From Geobacter sp. AOG2 (lineage in GTDB: Bacteria; Desulfobacterota; Desulfuromonadia; Geobacterales; Pseudopelobacteraceae): DNA of 64,000 nucleotides. Where the stretch lies: assembly GCF_019972295.1 (NCBI RefSeq), contig NZ_BLJA01000001.1:528049-592048 (forward strand). The letters run 5' to 3'. Numbering within the stretch: position 1 is the stretch's first letter; each line of letters begins with the position of its first letter. A program made the position numbers and the translations under genes. The notes under the pieces are model-generated. The model was not told the origin of the DNA. It saw nothing but the letters and a program-made list of their open reading frames with translations, and made no database searches. This document shows positions 44,864 to 54,114 of this stretch, piece by piece.

Positions 44864-45042
44864 CGTTTTTCCCCTCTTTTACTTCAAATTGTGATGGCGA
44901 TCGTCAGACTACAAGGGGATTGCAGTCTGCGCCCGTTTGAGTCATGCCCTCCCCCAAAAAAAGCCCGGCCTCCGTATCCCCCTGTGGGTATCCAGGGAAA
45001 TATGACCGCCATAAAGGCACCGCCGTTCCTTTCTCACACCCA

Positions 45043-45077
45043 TTATCAATTTGAGAAAAAATTGGTTGAAATTGGAG
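45043..45077 (+). promoter_or_regulatory. activator site (UAS) for promoter B
   Basis: TTATCAATTTGAGAA (45043-45057) starts 98 bp upstream of the -24 element. The expected second copy at 45063-45077 is barely recognisable. Confidence 0.7.
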
Positions 45078-45140
45078 GCCCCGTCAGGGGGCTTAAAAAA
45101 TAGATCAATTATTTTTGGCAGTTGAGAGCCTCTCTTGTGA

Positions 45141-45156
45141 TGGCATGCTCGTTGCA
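45141..45156 (+). promoter_or_regulatory. sigma-54 promoter B
   Basis: TGGCATGCTCGTTGCA with the GG-N10-GC core, 85 bases before the gene at 45241. Confidence 0.85.
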
Positions 45157-45240
45157 AAATTCCGAAGCAGCATTCAACGAGCTCTACGTTCGATAATAAC
45201 GGCGCATGGTGAAATCAAATTACCCGAAAGGAAAGTACGC

Positions 45241-45561
45241 ATGTTCACAACAAAATTTGATGGTAACGACCTCACTGTTAATATCGAGGAAACCGTACAA
45301 AAGGAATTGATGGGAAAAGGCATCAACCCGATCGAAGTCTTCAGGCTGATAGAAAGCTTTGCCAGCAAGATCCTGGTCCTGAAAGAAGACAATTTTTTGC
45401 AGTTATCAAATGAAGACACCGGCGCCGGTTTTGGCCTCGATATCAAATGGGAGTCGGATACGAAGGCCTCGGTCGACGTTACCATATTGAATCTTGAGAA
45501 CCTTACCATCGATGGGAAGCCGAAAGCCAAGGTAAACCTGGCGGACTTCCCCGTAGAGTAG
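45241..45561 (+). CDS. uncharacterised 106-residue protein, family X copy 1
   Basis: An acidic, beta-rich small protein without cysteines, signal peptide or membrane segment. It is homologous to the 95-residue protein at 46609: both share a helix with RLIESF followed by KIL/KLL, and a later D(I/V)(K/Q)WES strand followed by a valine-rich strand and N(L)D/E. The ATG at 45241 follows GAAAGGAAAG. It is the first gene after promoter B and is followed by the second DUF2064 gene. The family is unknown to me; it may be a carrier or a binding partner for the DUF2064 protein. Confidence 0.75.
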   Translation: MFTTKFDGNDLTVNIEETVQKELMGKGINPIEVFRLIESFASKILVLKEDNFLQLSNEDTGAGFGLDIKWESDTKASVDVTILNLENLTIDGKPKAKVNLADFPVE

Positions 45562-45656
45562 CTGCGACTATATCAGGGTATCCGTAATGTCCGGTATGCG
45601 TGATTAAACAGTACGGGGGAAGCCGTGTTCAGGCGACTGCGCCGGGGGGATGGCAC

Positions 45657-46478
45657 ATGTTGAATGCTGTTGTGGTATTTACAAAGATACCCAAGGCCGG
45701 CGAAACGAAAACAAGGCTGACAACTGACCGCGGAGGGGTTCTGACGCCGGAAGAGGCAACGGAATTCTATGAGGCGTGTCTTCTGGACGTACTTGACAGT
45801 TGCGTGGAGTCGGCGTGTTGCGATGTGTATCTCTGCCATAACGCCGATGGGGACCGCGACGGCCTGGAACGGCTCCTGAAGAAGGTTCCTCCCCTGAAAG
45901 GCGTTTTTCCGGATCGGGGCGGGACCTTCGACAAGGCCATGCAGTATGCCGTCGATCATATTCTTAAGGGCGGCGCTTCCGCCAGGCTCGCGGACGCGGT
46001 TCTGATCGTCGGCGGCGATATGCCTTCGTTGCAGCCGGCCACAATTCGCAAGGCGTTCGGAGAGCTTGAGCGCCTGGCGGCCCTCGGACGTCCCGAGCCG
46101 ACGGATGGCGCCGAACCGCGCATCGGGGCGGCAATGGTCGTCTCGGCCGATCAGGAGTGTGGCTTCAACCTGCTGGGGTACACCTGTTCGACGCCATTCG
46201 ATTTCGGCGGGGTCTTTTATAATCGGGACGGTGTTACCGCCCTGGATATGGTTTCATTCAAGGCGCGGGAAAAGGAGATCCCCCTCGGTATCCTCGAAAT
46301 CGTGCCCGATATCGATGTCGTCGTGGACTTTGCCGGTTTCATCTCGGTAGTGAAAACCATGCAGGTGGCCGCAAAGCACAGTTCTTCCATTTTGTTGCCC
46401 CAAAGGACTATTCAGGCTTTGCAGGCCCTGGGGCTGGAGGCTTCCGCGCCGGTACCCGACGGATACCGGGCCGCCTGA
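45657..46478 (+). CDS. DUF2064 glycosyltransferase-like protein (TIGR04282 type), copy 2
   Basis: This 273-residue protein is a close paralog of the one at 27114: VVVFTKIPKAGETKTRLTTDRGG, DAVLIVGGDMPSLQP, YTCSTPFDFGGVFYNRDG and KEIPLGILEIVPDID all recur with few changes. The GGD metal motif is intact. Family members are annotated as arsenosugar-type glycosyltransferases or nucleotidyltransferase-like proteins. Two copies in separate sigma-54 units suggest that the activity is needed in quantity or on two substrates. Start: ATG at 45657, after GGGGGATGG. Confidence 0.82.
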   Translation: MLNAVVVFTKIPKAGETKTRLTTDRGGVLTPEEATEFYEACLLDVLDSCVESACCDVYLCHNADGDRDGLERLLKKVPPLKGVFPDRGGTFDKAMQYAVDHILKGGASARLADAVLIVGGDMPSLQPATIRKAFGELERLAALGRPEPTDGAEPRIGAAMVVSADQECGFNLLGYTCSTPFDFGGVFYNRDGVTALDMVSFKAREKEIPLGILEIVPDIDVVVDFAGFISVVKTMQVAAKHSSSILLPQRTIQALQALGLEASAPVPDGYRAA

Positions 46479-46608
46479 GCCGGCTGTAAGGCCGGTGTGC
46501 GTGGCCGTTTGATAACTATTTCAATTTGATAATGCCTGTCTGACATCACGCGTGCCGATATCGGCAGGCCGATTCGTTAACCGAGAAAGGGAGGAGGTGT
46601 ACAGCACT

Positions 46609-46896
46609 ATGGAACAGACAAAATATGACTGCGGCAATCTCAGGGTCGTTATGGATGCGTCTCTGATGACCGGCCTTACGGAACAAGGGGTTATGGTCGA
46701 TGAAGTCAAGCGGCTGATAGAAAGTTTCGGGAACAAGCTGCTGATGACGAAAGCTACCGGTGAGATCGATTTTACCAACAAAACGTCGGGCGCCAGCATG
46801 AAGCTCGATGTCCAGTGGGAATCCGAGCACTCCGCCGTGGTTTACGTCAAGGACGTGAATCTCGACCCCAAGAGGGAAAAAGCCGCTCTGGCTTGA
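46609..46896 (+). CDS. uncharacterised 95-residue protein, family X copy 2
   Basis: A paralog of the protein at 45241. The shared core is EVKRLIESFGNKLL and KLDVQWESEHSAVVYVKDVNLD; overall identity looks near 30 percent by eye. It has one Cys (YDCG) and ends with a Lys-rich tail. The ATG at 46609 follows GGAGGTG closely. It is the last gene of the B transcription unit, 130 bases after the DUF2064 gene, so two family-X genes bracket a DUF2064 gene. Confidence 0.75.
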   Translation: MEQTKYDCGNLRVVMDASLMTGLTEQGVMVDEVKRLIESFGNKLLMTKATGEIDFTNKTSGASMKLDVQWESEHSAVVYVKDVNLDPKREKAALA

Positions 46897-46956
46897 TGTC
46901 GCAGGCTGTGAAGATTTCTCGTTCATGGCCGTCTCAATTCGGTTTTCCGGGATCGC

Positions 46957-46992
46957 GCCACCGGCAGCATGAAAAATCGTGCCGCCGGTGGC
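46957..46992 (+). terminator. hairpin after the B unit
   Basis: GCCACCGGC / GCCGGTGGC, no T tract. The region 46993-47454 shows no gene. Confidence 0.45.
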
Positions 46993-47454
46993 ACGCAACC
47001 GCGATGTGCTCCCGTCCCTGTCGGCTGCGGCGATCCTCCGCCCGTGGCTTCCCGTCTTCTCCCCCGTAATGTCTGCGGCACCCGCGTATCCCCGCCGCTG
47101 TTCTCCCTGGCGGCCTCGTCGACGCTCGTACGAGGCAGGTCCCGTTCCCCTGGTATCGTGAAACAAAATACGCGACAGAGCCACAGGCAGATTGACGTCT
47201 TGCCTCCCCCGGCCGTGTGTGGAATCCCCGATACGACCTCAGTAGTAAATTAATAATTTCAAAATTTTCGATCTAGAAAACCACATACTGTTTACGGTTT
47301 GTTGCTGATTTTCACGGAATAACCTGCCGTTGCTGCCTGGAAACTTCATAGTTGCGACGCCGGCGCCGCTCCATTACTGGATTTGACGCGGATATGTCCA
47401 TATTTTTCGCGGCACGGCGGCCGCCAAGTCCTCCATAACTTGTTTTATTCCTTC

Positions 47455-47489
47455 TTTTCAAATTGAGAGGCAACTTATCATAAAAAGAA
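47455..47489 (+). promoter_or_regulatory. paired activator sites (UAS) for promoter C
   Basis: TTTTCAAATTGAGAG (47455-47469) and TTATCATAAAAAGAA (47475-47489), starts 20 bp apart, first site 98 bp upstream of the -24 element. Confidence 0.82.
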
Positions 47490-47552
47490 CATTTATTACG
47501 GATCGCAGAAAATAATCTAATAAAAACAGCTTATTATGCGAGAGTTTTGCCG

Positions 47553-47568
47553 TGGCATATTCGTTGCA
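47553..47568 (+). promoter_or_regulatory. sigma-54 promoter C
   Basis: TGGCATATTCGTTGCA, GG-N10-GC core intact. A leader of about 370 bases precedes the TetR gene; very short frames such as one from 47679 are present in it. Confidence 0.86.
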
Positions 47569-47767
47569 ACTTCGAACAACAATCTTGAGCGGCATCGGAT
47601 TATAGAGATGCTCGTGAAGTAACCCACAACAGATATGTGGCCGGTAAAGGTTTGGCAGCAAACTGAAAGGGGGGAATAATGCCTGACTATAAAAAATGAA
47701 AGGAGCCATGGCGCACACGGATTGATAACTATTTTACTCAATTAACCTCAAACCAGTTAAAAGCAGT

Positions 47768-47905
47768 ATGCTCCACAATTTTACGACAGTTTTACCCCAG
47801 CAGGCAAAACAAGTAGCTACAAACATGAATACGCTGTCGTCTCAAAAACAAATGCAGAGAATTAATTACCTGATCGAAAGTGCTCCACACCCAACTACTT
47901 TATAG
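47768..47905 (+). CDS. possible 45-residue leader protein
   Basis: An open frame in the AT-rich leader between promoter C and the TetR gene. The product is Gln/Thr-rich (VLPQQAKQVATNMNTL) and may form one amphipathic helix. The ribosome binding site is weak (no clear GGAG). It could be a leader peptide or chance. Confidence 0.25.
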   Translation: MLHNFTTVLPQQAKQVATNMNTLSSQKQMQRINYLIESAPHPTTL

Positions 47906-47953
47906 TTTGGGTACCCGTGAAACCATGCCGGTACCAGAAGCCGGGAGGGTAAC

Positions 47954-48571
47954 GTGCGCGATGTGATTGTGACCAAGGCTTTGCAACAGATCAATGAACA
48001 GGGACTGAAATTTACAACAGCAGGGTTGGCGCGGAAGCTGGGGGTCAGCAAAAGGGCGCTCTATGAATATTTCAATTCCAAGGAAGATCTCTTGGGAGCC
48101 GTCTTTGATCTGATTCTTAATGACCTGCGGCAACAAATCAGCCGTATCTGTTATGACGAGGGCCTGGACCCCATAGAGAAACTTACAGCTTTGATGCTGG
48201 CGTCGCCTAAGGCGCTCGGGCCTCTTACTGAACAGGTACTTAATGATGTCAATAGGTTCATGCCGAATCAGTGGAAAAAGTTTGAAAAATATTTTGAAGA
48301 CAAGTGGGAAAAGGTTGAGTTGGTCATCAGCCAAGGGGTCGAAAAGGGTTTGTTTAGAGCGGTGAATCTCGCTATTTTACAGAAGATATATATGGGCACC
48401 GTCGAAAAACTATCCGATTTCAACTTTCTTTTTCAAAACAACAGCACGTTGAAAAATGCTATTACCGAAACCGCTGAAATTTTGATCTACGGTATCATGG
48501 CGCCGGATTGCCGGAATACCAACCCTTCATCGGTATCCGTACCCGGGCAGATGCAGGCGTGCGCGAGATGA
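47954..48571 (+). CDS. TetR-family regulator
   Basis: A 205-residue TetR-type repressor: the N-terminal helix-turn-helix is FTTAGLARKLGVSKRALYEYFNSKEDLL (residues 18-45), followed by a helical ligand domain. The GTG start at 47954 follows GGGAGGG. It lies between promoter C and the AAHS transporter gene, 122 bases before the latter, so the transporter may respond both to the V4R activator and to this regulator. Ligand unknown. Confidence 0.88.
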   Translation: MRDVIVTKALQQINEQGLKFTTAGLARKLGVSKRALYEYFNSKEDLLGAVFDLILNDLRQQISRICYDEGLDPIEKLTALMLASPKALGPLTEQVLNDVNRFMPNQWKKFEKYFEDKWEKVELVISQGVEKGLFRAVNLAILQKIYMGTVEKLSDFNFLFQNNSTLKNAITETAEILIYGIMAPDCRNTNPSSVSVPGQMQACAR

Positions 48572-48693
48572 GGCGGACACGCACCGTGCAGCCCGGTGCC
48601 GGGGCGCAACGGACTGAAGATACACCAGGCAGAGGATAGCTATCCGAATAATGTGACAAGGAACTCGATTCCCAATATACAAGGAGGTCAGGT

Positions 48694-50040
48694 ATGAGCA
48701 GGTCTGTTGACGTTAATGACGTATTCGACAATATTCCTTTTTCACCGTATCAAATTGGGGTCTGTTTGCTCTGTTTTTGCATTGTATTCCTTGACGGTTT
48801 TGATTTGACGGTCATCGGGGTGGCGTTGCCCAAGATCGCGGAACACCTGCACGCCAAACCGAGCGAGCTGGGGCTGGCGCTGAGCGCCGGACAGTTGGGA
48901 CCCATGATTGGGGCTGTTTTTCTCGGCATGCTGGCCGACAAGGTTGGTCGTAAGAAGACCATGTTTTGTTCGGCCATTGTTTTCGGCTTTTTCACCTACA
49001 TGACGGCGCACATCAACAGCGTTGAGGAATTGGCCCTGTACCGCTTCCTCGCCGGCCTCGGCATGGGCGGGGCCATCCCCAACGCCCTGGCCTTCGGCAG
49101 CGAATACGCCCCGGCCAGGGTCCGCGCCTCCCTCTCTCTGTACATGTGGGCCGGTATGCCTACCGGTTCGACGATAGCGGCCTTTGTCGCCTCGTACCTG
49201 CTGCCGAACTACGGATGGCAGTCCGTTTTCTATGTGGGCGGCATTGCCCCGGTGGTCATCGCCATAGCGGTATTGTTCCTGCTTCCCGAATCCCTGCACC
49301 ACCTGGTGAGGACCGGAACGGACAAGGCTATCGCACAGGCGCGTGCGATCCTGGCAAGGATCGACAAGGGCACCCCGGTGACCGCCGACGTCCAGCTTAC
49401 GGTCGTGAGCCAGAGCAAGGAAAAAGGCGGCTCCATCAAATCGCTCTTCAGCGGTGACCGCCTGCTGACGACGCTTTTGTTGTGGGCCCTGTTCTTCATG
49501 AGCTTTTACCTCCTCTGGATCCTCTTCTCCTGGGTTCCCACCCTGCTCAAGAAGAGCGGCGCCACGGTCCAGCAGTACAGTATCGGTTTTGCCTTCATTC
49601 ACCTTGGCTCCGTCATCGCCTGCCTGTGCATCGGCCGTCTGATGGCCAAGTTCAACAAGCTGAACGTCGTGAAAGGCCTTTTCATCGGCGCCTTCATCGC
49701 CATGCTCTGCTTCGGCTACTTCTCCCAGGGCTATCCGTTCGTTATCGTCCTGCTGGTCTCCATCTTCACCGGTATGCTGGTGAACGGCGGCAACTCCTCC
49801 CTCATGGGCATGGCCTCGGCCGTGTATCCTTCGGAAATCCGCGCCACGGGGATCGGTTGGGCGTATGGTCTCGGCAAGATCGGTTCTCTCGTTGCCCCGG
49901 CCGTCGGTGGTTTCTACCTGGCCCGCAACTGGAGCGTGTTCAAGATCTGCGCCGTCAATGGCATGAGCGCCCTGGTTATCGCCGTGTTTGTCGTAATACT
50001 GCAAAGACACATGAGATCTACCGCCACCGGCGAGGTCTAG
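48694..50040 (+). CDS. AAHS-type MFS transporter (aromatic acid:H+ symporter)
   Basis: A 448-residue transporter with twelve predicted helices. The N-terminal FLDGFDLTVIGVALPKIAEHL has the D-G-F-D motif of the aromatic acid:H+ symporter group (PcaK, BenK), and LADKVGRKKTM is the MFS loop. FLAGLGMGGAIPNALAFGSEY is also typical. Members import benzoate, 4-hydroxybenzoate, vanillate and related acids. The start follows AAGGAGG. It supports the idea that the system acts on a small aromatic acid, although the exact substrate cannot be read. Confidence 0.85.
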   Translation: MSRSVDVNDVFDNIPFSPYQIGVCLLCFCIVFLDGFDLTVIGVALPKIAEHLHAKPSELGLALSAGQLGPMIGAVFLGMLADKVGRKKTMFCSAIVFGFFTYMTAHINSVEELALYRFLAGLGMGGAIPNALAFGSEYAPARVRASLSLYMWAGMPTGSTIAAFVASYLLPNYGWQSVFYVGGIAPVVIAIAVLFLLPESLHHLVRTGTDKAIAQARAILARIDKGTPVTADVQLTVVSQSKEKGGSIKSLFSGDRLLTTLLLWALFFMSFYLLWILFSWVPTLLKKSGATVQQYSIGFAFIHLGSVIACLCIGRLMAKFNKLNVVKGLFIGAFIAMLCFGYFSQGYPFVIVLLVSIFTGMLVNGGNSSLMGMASAVYPSEIRATGIGWAYGLGKIGSLVAPAVGGFYLARNWSVFKICAVNGMSALVIAVFVVILQRHMRSTATGEV

Positions 50041-50124
50041 GGTTGCAGTCTGCGCTTACGTAAGTTTTGCGGCGAGGTGCTCATTGTACCTCCTGTGAAC
50101 CAGTGAATATTTGCTTCATGAGAC

Positions 50125-50166
50125 AAAAAAAATCCCGTGATCGTTGCGATCGCGGGATTTTTTTTG
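50125..50166 (+). terminator. intrinsic terminator after the AAHS gene
   Basis: AATCCCGTGATCG / CGATCGCGGGATT, loop TTG, flanked by A and T runs. Confidence 0.9.
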
Positions 50167-50306
50167 TTTGTCGATGAAAGGGAGCCGGGCCGCCTGGAGG
50201 AGGACGGGTTCCGGGCAGCAGGCTCGCTCGCCCCCCTGGATCTCCAGCAGCGGAACACTTCCAGACCGGCCGCGATGCTCTAATTGAAAAAATTTCCCCC
50301 GGTTTG

Positions 50307-50341
50307 TTCTCAGAATGAGAATGGATATATCATAAAAATAA
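50307..50341 (+). promoter_or_regulatory. paired activator sites (UAS) for promoter D
   Basis: TTCTCAGAATGAGAA (50307-50321), the most symmetric copy, and ATATCATAAAAATAA (50327-50341), starts 20 bp apart. First site 92 bp upstream of the -24 element, the shortest spacing of the ten. Confidence 0.8.
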
Positions 50342-50398
50342 AATGATGAAGCCTAATTATACCTTTGATTACGATACGTTATGAAGGTGTAAACATCT

Positions 50399-50414
50399 TG
50401 GCGCGCTTGTTGCT
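50399..50414 (+). promoter_or_regulatory. sigma-54 promoter D
   Basis: TGGCGCGCTTGTTGCT with the GG-N10-GC core, 143 bases before the OFA transporter gene. Confidence 0.85.
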
Positions 50415-50556
50415 AATTTGAGGGCAAGATCGGCTCATACCCGGTCGGCAGACGCGGAGAAGATACAAGGTCGACGGCAAACCGGGCACGGGCGCCCGGG
50501 GCGGCGGCCGGCGATCTTACATAAATCGCAGATCGAATTCAGGGAGGTGGAGAGGG

Positions 50557-51822
50557 ATGAATAATGATTCGCAAAGGTGGGTGTCGCTGATCGCTTGCAT
50601 GATCGCCAGTATGTGTGCCGGGTTTGCCTACGCCTGGAGTGTCTTCATGAAGCCGTTGATCACGATGTTCCACTGGTCGGCAGCCGATGTTTCCCTTTCC
50701 TTCACCCTGATCATGTCGACGGCGGCCTCGACGGCCATCTTCGCGGGTAAAGCCCTGGAGTACGTCAAGCCCCGGCAGTTGTTGCTCTTCGGCGGCGTGC
50801 TGTTCGGGGCGTCCATAGCCAGTCTCGGCTACATTCAGTCCTTGAGCCAGCTCTATATATGCGCCGTTTTGGCCGGTGTCGGCCTGGGGACGGTATACCC
50901 CGGCGCAACGATGACCAATACGGTCCGGTTCTTCCCCGACAAGCGCGGGATGGCCTCCGGCCTGCTGACGGCAGGCTATGGGTCCGGTCCCGTCGTCTGG
51001 GCGCCGGTATCCGCTTTCCTGATCGGCCAGTACGGTATTCTTTCCGCCCTGAAGATATTGGGCGTCGTCTTCGTTGTCATCATCGGCGTCATGTCCCGCC
51101 TGCTGAAAACCGCCCCCGAAGGGTACCGCCCCACGGGTTGGGTTCCTCCGGCCGCCAGCGCCAGCGCCCCGATTGCGGAGGACAAGGATTGGAAAGCGAT
51201 GATACAGACCCCTGCCTTCTATGTGCTCGCCTGTATGTTCATCCTCGGGACGACCTCCGGGATGATGGCCGTCGGGCATGCCTCCCCGATCGTGCAGGAG
51301 GTGCTGAAGGTTACGCCCAAGGCCGCCAGCGTCGTCGTCGGCTATCTTGCGGTGGGCATGGTCTTCGGCAAGGTTCTGTGGGGGGTCATCTCGGATAAGA
51401 TCGGCCGCTACCCGGTGTTCGTCATCCTGAACCTGTTGGCGGGCACCGCGATGGTCGGCATGTCGACCATCACCTCCTATATTCCCTTCGTTCTGGCGAT
51501 TTCCGTAACGGGTCTCTGTTACGGCGGGTTCCTCTCGCTGATGGCCCCCGTCACCGCCGACGCCTTCGGTCCCAAGTATCTCGGCCTCAACTTCGGGATC
51601 ATGTTCCTGACCATCGCCATCGCGGCCTATGTCGGACCGCTTCTGGCATCGGTGGTCAAGCAGGCGAATAACGGCGACTACACGAAGGCGTTCATTATCG
51701 GCGCGGCAATCAATCTGGCGGGTCTTCTCCTCGTGGGCTGCTTCATGCTGGTGAGGAAACGCAAGGCTCTCACGGAGCAAAAGGCCACAGCCCTGTGTGC
51801 GGAATCTTCGGAAAACATATAG
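50557..51822 (+). CDS. OFA-family MFS transporter
   Basis: A 421-residue MFS protein of the oxalate/formate antiporter group: twelve helices, RWVSLIACMIASMCAGFAYAWSVF at the start, GLGTVYPGATMTNTVRFFPDKRGMASGL in helix 4-5 and SDKIGRYPVFV as the loop motif. Members exchange or import small carboxylates. Its ATG follows GGGAGGTGGAGAGG. It opens the D transcription unit and lies 51 bases before Mo enzyme 2, so it probably carries the substrate or product of that enzyme. Confidence 0.87.
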   Translation: MNNDSQRWVSLIACMIASMCAGFAYAWSVFMKPLITMFHWSAADVSLSFTLIMSTAASTAIFAGKALEYVKPRQLLLFGGVLFGASIASLGYIQSLSQLYICAVLAGVGLGTVYPGATMTNTVRFFPDKRGMASGLLTAGYGSGPVVWAPVSAFLIGQYGILSALKILGVVFVVIIGVMSRLLKTAPEGYRPTGWVPPAASASAPIAEDKDWKAMIQTPAFYVLACMFILGTTSGMMAVGHASPIVQEVLKVTPKAASVVVGYLAVGMVFGKVLWGVISDKIGRYPVFVILNLLAGTAMVGMSTITSYIPFVLAISVTGLCYGGFLSLMAPVTADAFGPKYLGLNFGIMFLTIAIAAYVGPLLASVVKQANNGDYTKAFIIGAAINLAGLLLVGCFMLVRKRKALTEQKATALCAESSENI

Positions 51823-51873
51823 GTAGGAAAAGAAAAGCATAATCTGTCCCAGTACGGTCCGAAAGGTGAAACG

Positions 51874-54114
51874 ATGAGCAAAAATGTCGATTTGGAACAA
51901 GAAGGCGTCGAGGTAAGGAAGTCGGCCTGTTACTTTTGCCACCAGAATTGTGGCGTACTGGCCTACGTCAAGGACGGGAAGGTGCTCGCGATCGAAGGAG
52001 ATCCCGACTTTCCCACGAACCAGGGGGGCTTGTGCTGCCGGGGAAACATCGCCCTGCAACACCTCGACCACCCGGAGCGGGTGAACTACCCGCTCAAACG
52101 CGTCGGCAAGCGCGGTGAGGGGAAATGGGAGCAAATCCCCTGGGATCAGGCGATCCAGGAGATCGCCGCCAGGCTGAACGGCATCAAGGATGAGTTCGGC
52201 GCGGAAGCCGTGGCCACCGCCGGCGGGACGCAACGCACGGATGACTGGGCGCGCCGGCGTTTCATGAATCTGTTCGGCAGTCCGAACGGTTTCCACAACT
52301 CCCACCTGTGCTGGATTCCCACGTTCATGGTGGAAACGGCCATCTACGGCTGGTGTCCGTTTGAACTGGACATGGGCAATAGCCGCTGCCTGATCCTCTG
52401 GGGGCAAAACCCCGGTGCCGCGGGTATGCCGGAGATGCACCACATAACCGAGTTCCAGTCCAAGGGGATGAAGGTTATCGTCATCGACCCGCGTTTCAGC
52501 GAAACAGCCGCCAAGGCCGATCTCTGGCTGCCGCTCCGCCCCGGCTCCGACCTGGCGCTGGCGCTGGCGTGGATCAACGTCATCATCTTCGAAGGCCTGT
52601 ACGATCAGGAGTTTGTGGCCAATTGCTGCGAAGGCTTCGGCGAGCTGGCCGATCATGTCGAGCAGTTCACGCCGGAATGGGCTTCGCCCCTGACCTGGCT
52701 GACACCGGAACAGATCCGGGCGGGCGCCTATATGTATGCCATGAATAAGCCGGGCAATATCCAGTGGGGCACCTCCGTGGACCAGATCGGCAAGCCGGCC
52801 GGTTCCGCCATGCACGCCCGCGCGATCCTGCGTGCCATAACCGGCAACCTGGACGCCCCCGGCTCCGACCTCCTGACCGGTCCCAGCCCCGACTTCATTA
52901 CCGACGAGGAGATGGAGGCCAACGACCGGTTGCCGGAGAGCCAGAAACCCAAACAGATCGGTGCCGACCGCTTCAAGTTGGTCACCTGGCCCGGCTACAG
53001 CCGCATTGCCGAAGAAACCAAAAAGGTATGGGGCAAGGCGCCGACGGCGGAATGGATGTGCGAAGCCCACCCGCCATCAGTGTTCAGGGCGATTCTGACG
53101 GAGCGACCCTACAAGGTCAAGGCGCTCCTGGTTTCCGCCACCAACCCGATCAATTCCTACGGCGAAACCAAGCTGGTGCTGGATGCGTTGCGGGCCGTGG
53201 ACTTCATGGTCACCTGCGACTACTGGATGACGCCGACCGCCGCGCTCTCCGATTACGTGCTGCCCATCGCCGGCGCCCTGGAACGGCCGACCATCACCAG
53301 CAGCTACGGCTGCTCCGACTTCCTGCTCGCTTCGCAGCGCGCCATCCAGCCGATGTACGAGCGCCGCAACGACTACAACTTCTGGCGCGACCTCGGCATG
53401 GCAACCGGCCAGAAAGAGGAGTGGCCCTGGGAGACGGTGGAAGACGCCTATTATCACCGCATCGCCCCGCTCGGCTACGATGCCGGCACCTACGACGAAT
53501 TCGTCGAGTTGTACCGCTTCCACTTCCCCGAGCGCGAATATTTCAAATACCAGAGACAGGGATTCGCCACGCCCTCGGGCAAGGTCGAGCTCTACTCCTC
53601 CGTGCTCAAGGACCTTGGCTATCCTCCCTTGCCCCCGTATATCGGGCCTTCGGAAAACGAGGTCGACGACCCGGAACTGGCCAAGGATTTCCCGCTGGTT
53701 TTGACGACGGGCGGCGGTTTCATGCCGTACCACCACTCGGAACATTTCCAGATCAAGGAGGTGCGTTTCCTGCGCCATGAGCCGTATATGGATATCAATC
53801 CGACAACGGCCGCCGAGCTGTCCATCGAAGACGGCGACTGGGTATGGATCGAAACGAAACGCGGCCGTATCAAGCAGAAAGCCAACCTGACCCAGGGGAT
53901 TCACCCCCGCGTCGTCTATACCCAGCGAGGCTGGTGGTACCCGGAGCGGGACATGCGCGATCCGGAACTGGGGGGCTGCCTGGAATCGAACACCAACGTT
54001 CTGACCAGTACCGCCGACGAGCATTGCGATCCCTACAGCGGCGCCTGGGCGAACCGGGGTTTGCTCTGCAGGGTCTACAAGGTGGATGCTTCAAATCTAA
54101 AGGGGGGCAAATAG
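51874..54114 (+). CDS. molybdopterin oxidoreductase, catalytic subunit, Mo enzyme 2
   Basis: The 746-residue subunit has a standard [4Fe-4S] motif CYFCHQNCG ... CC near residue 20 and a bis-MGD fold (WDQAIQEIAARL, LILWGQNPGAAGMPEM, VIVIDPRFSETAAKADLW, RPGSDLALALAWINVI). The Mo ligand is probably the Cys of SHLCWIP, at the place of Cys141 in acetylene hydratase. No Tat or Sec signal is present, so the enzyme is cytoplasmic. The next two genes encode a four-cluster ferredoxin and an NrfD-type membrane subunit, giving a CISM-like complex linked to quinone. Close relatives by motif are acetylene hydratase and transhydroxylases; the reaction is unknown. Confidence 0.88.
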   Translation: MSKNVDLEQEGVEVRKSACYFCHQNCGVLAYVKDGKVLAIEGDPDFPTNQGGLCCRGNIALQHLDHPERVNYPLKRVGKRGEGKWEQIPWDQAIQEIAARLNGIKDEFGAEAVATAGGTQRTDDWARRRFMNLFGSPNGFHNSHLCWIPTFMVETAIYGWCPFELDMGNSRCLILWGQNPGAAGMPEMHHITEFQSKGMKVIVIDPRFSETAAKADLWLPLRPGSDLALALAWINVIIFEGLYDQEFVANCCEGFGELADHVEQFTPEWASPLTWLTPEQIRAGAYMYAMNKPGNIQWGTSVDQIGKPAGSAMHARAILRAITGNLDAPGSDLLTGPSPDFITDEEMEANDRLPESQKPKQIGADRFKLVTWPGYSRIAEETKKVWGKAPTAEWMCEAHPPSVFRAILTERPYKVKALLVSATNPINSYGETKLVLDALRAVDFMVTCDYWMTPTAALSDYVLPIAGALERPTITSSYGCSDFLLASQRAIQPMYERRNDYNFWRDLGMATGQKEEWPWETVEDAYYHRIAPLGYDAGTYDEFVELYRFHFPEREYFKYQRQGFATPSGKVELYSSVLKDLGYPPLPPYIGPSENEVDDPELAKDFPLVLTTGGGFMPYHHSEHFQIKEVRFLRHEPYMDINPTTAAELSIEDGDWVWIETKRGRIKQKANLTQGIHPRVVYTQRGWWYPERDMRDPELGGCLESNTNVLTSTADEHCDPYSGAWANRGLLCRVYKVDASNLKGGK

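Noticed and set aside
50539-53070. Antisense frame of about 843 codons opposite the OFA transporter and Mo enzyme 2
   Set aside because: Shadow of two real genes; no motifs, His/Arg/Gly-rich.
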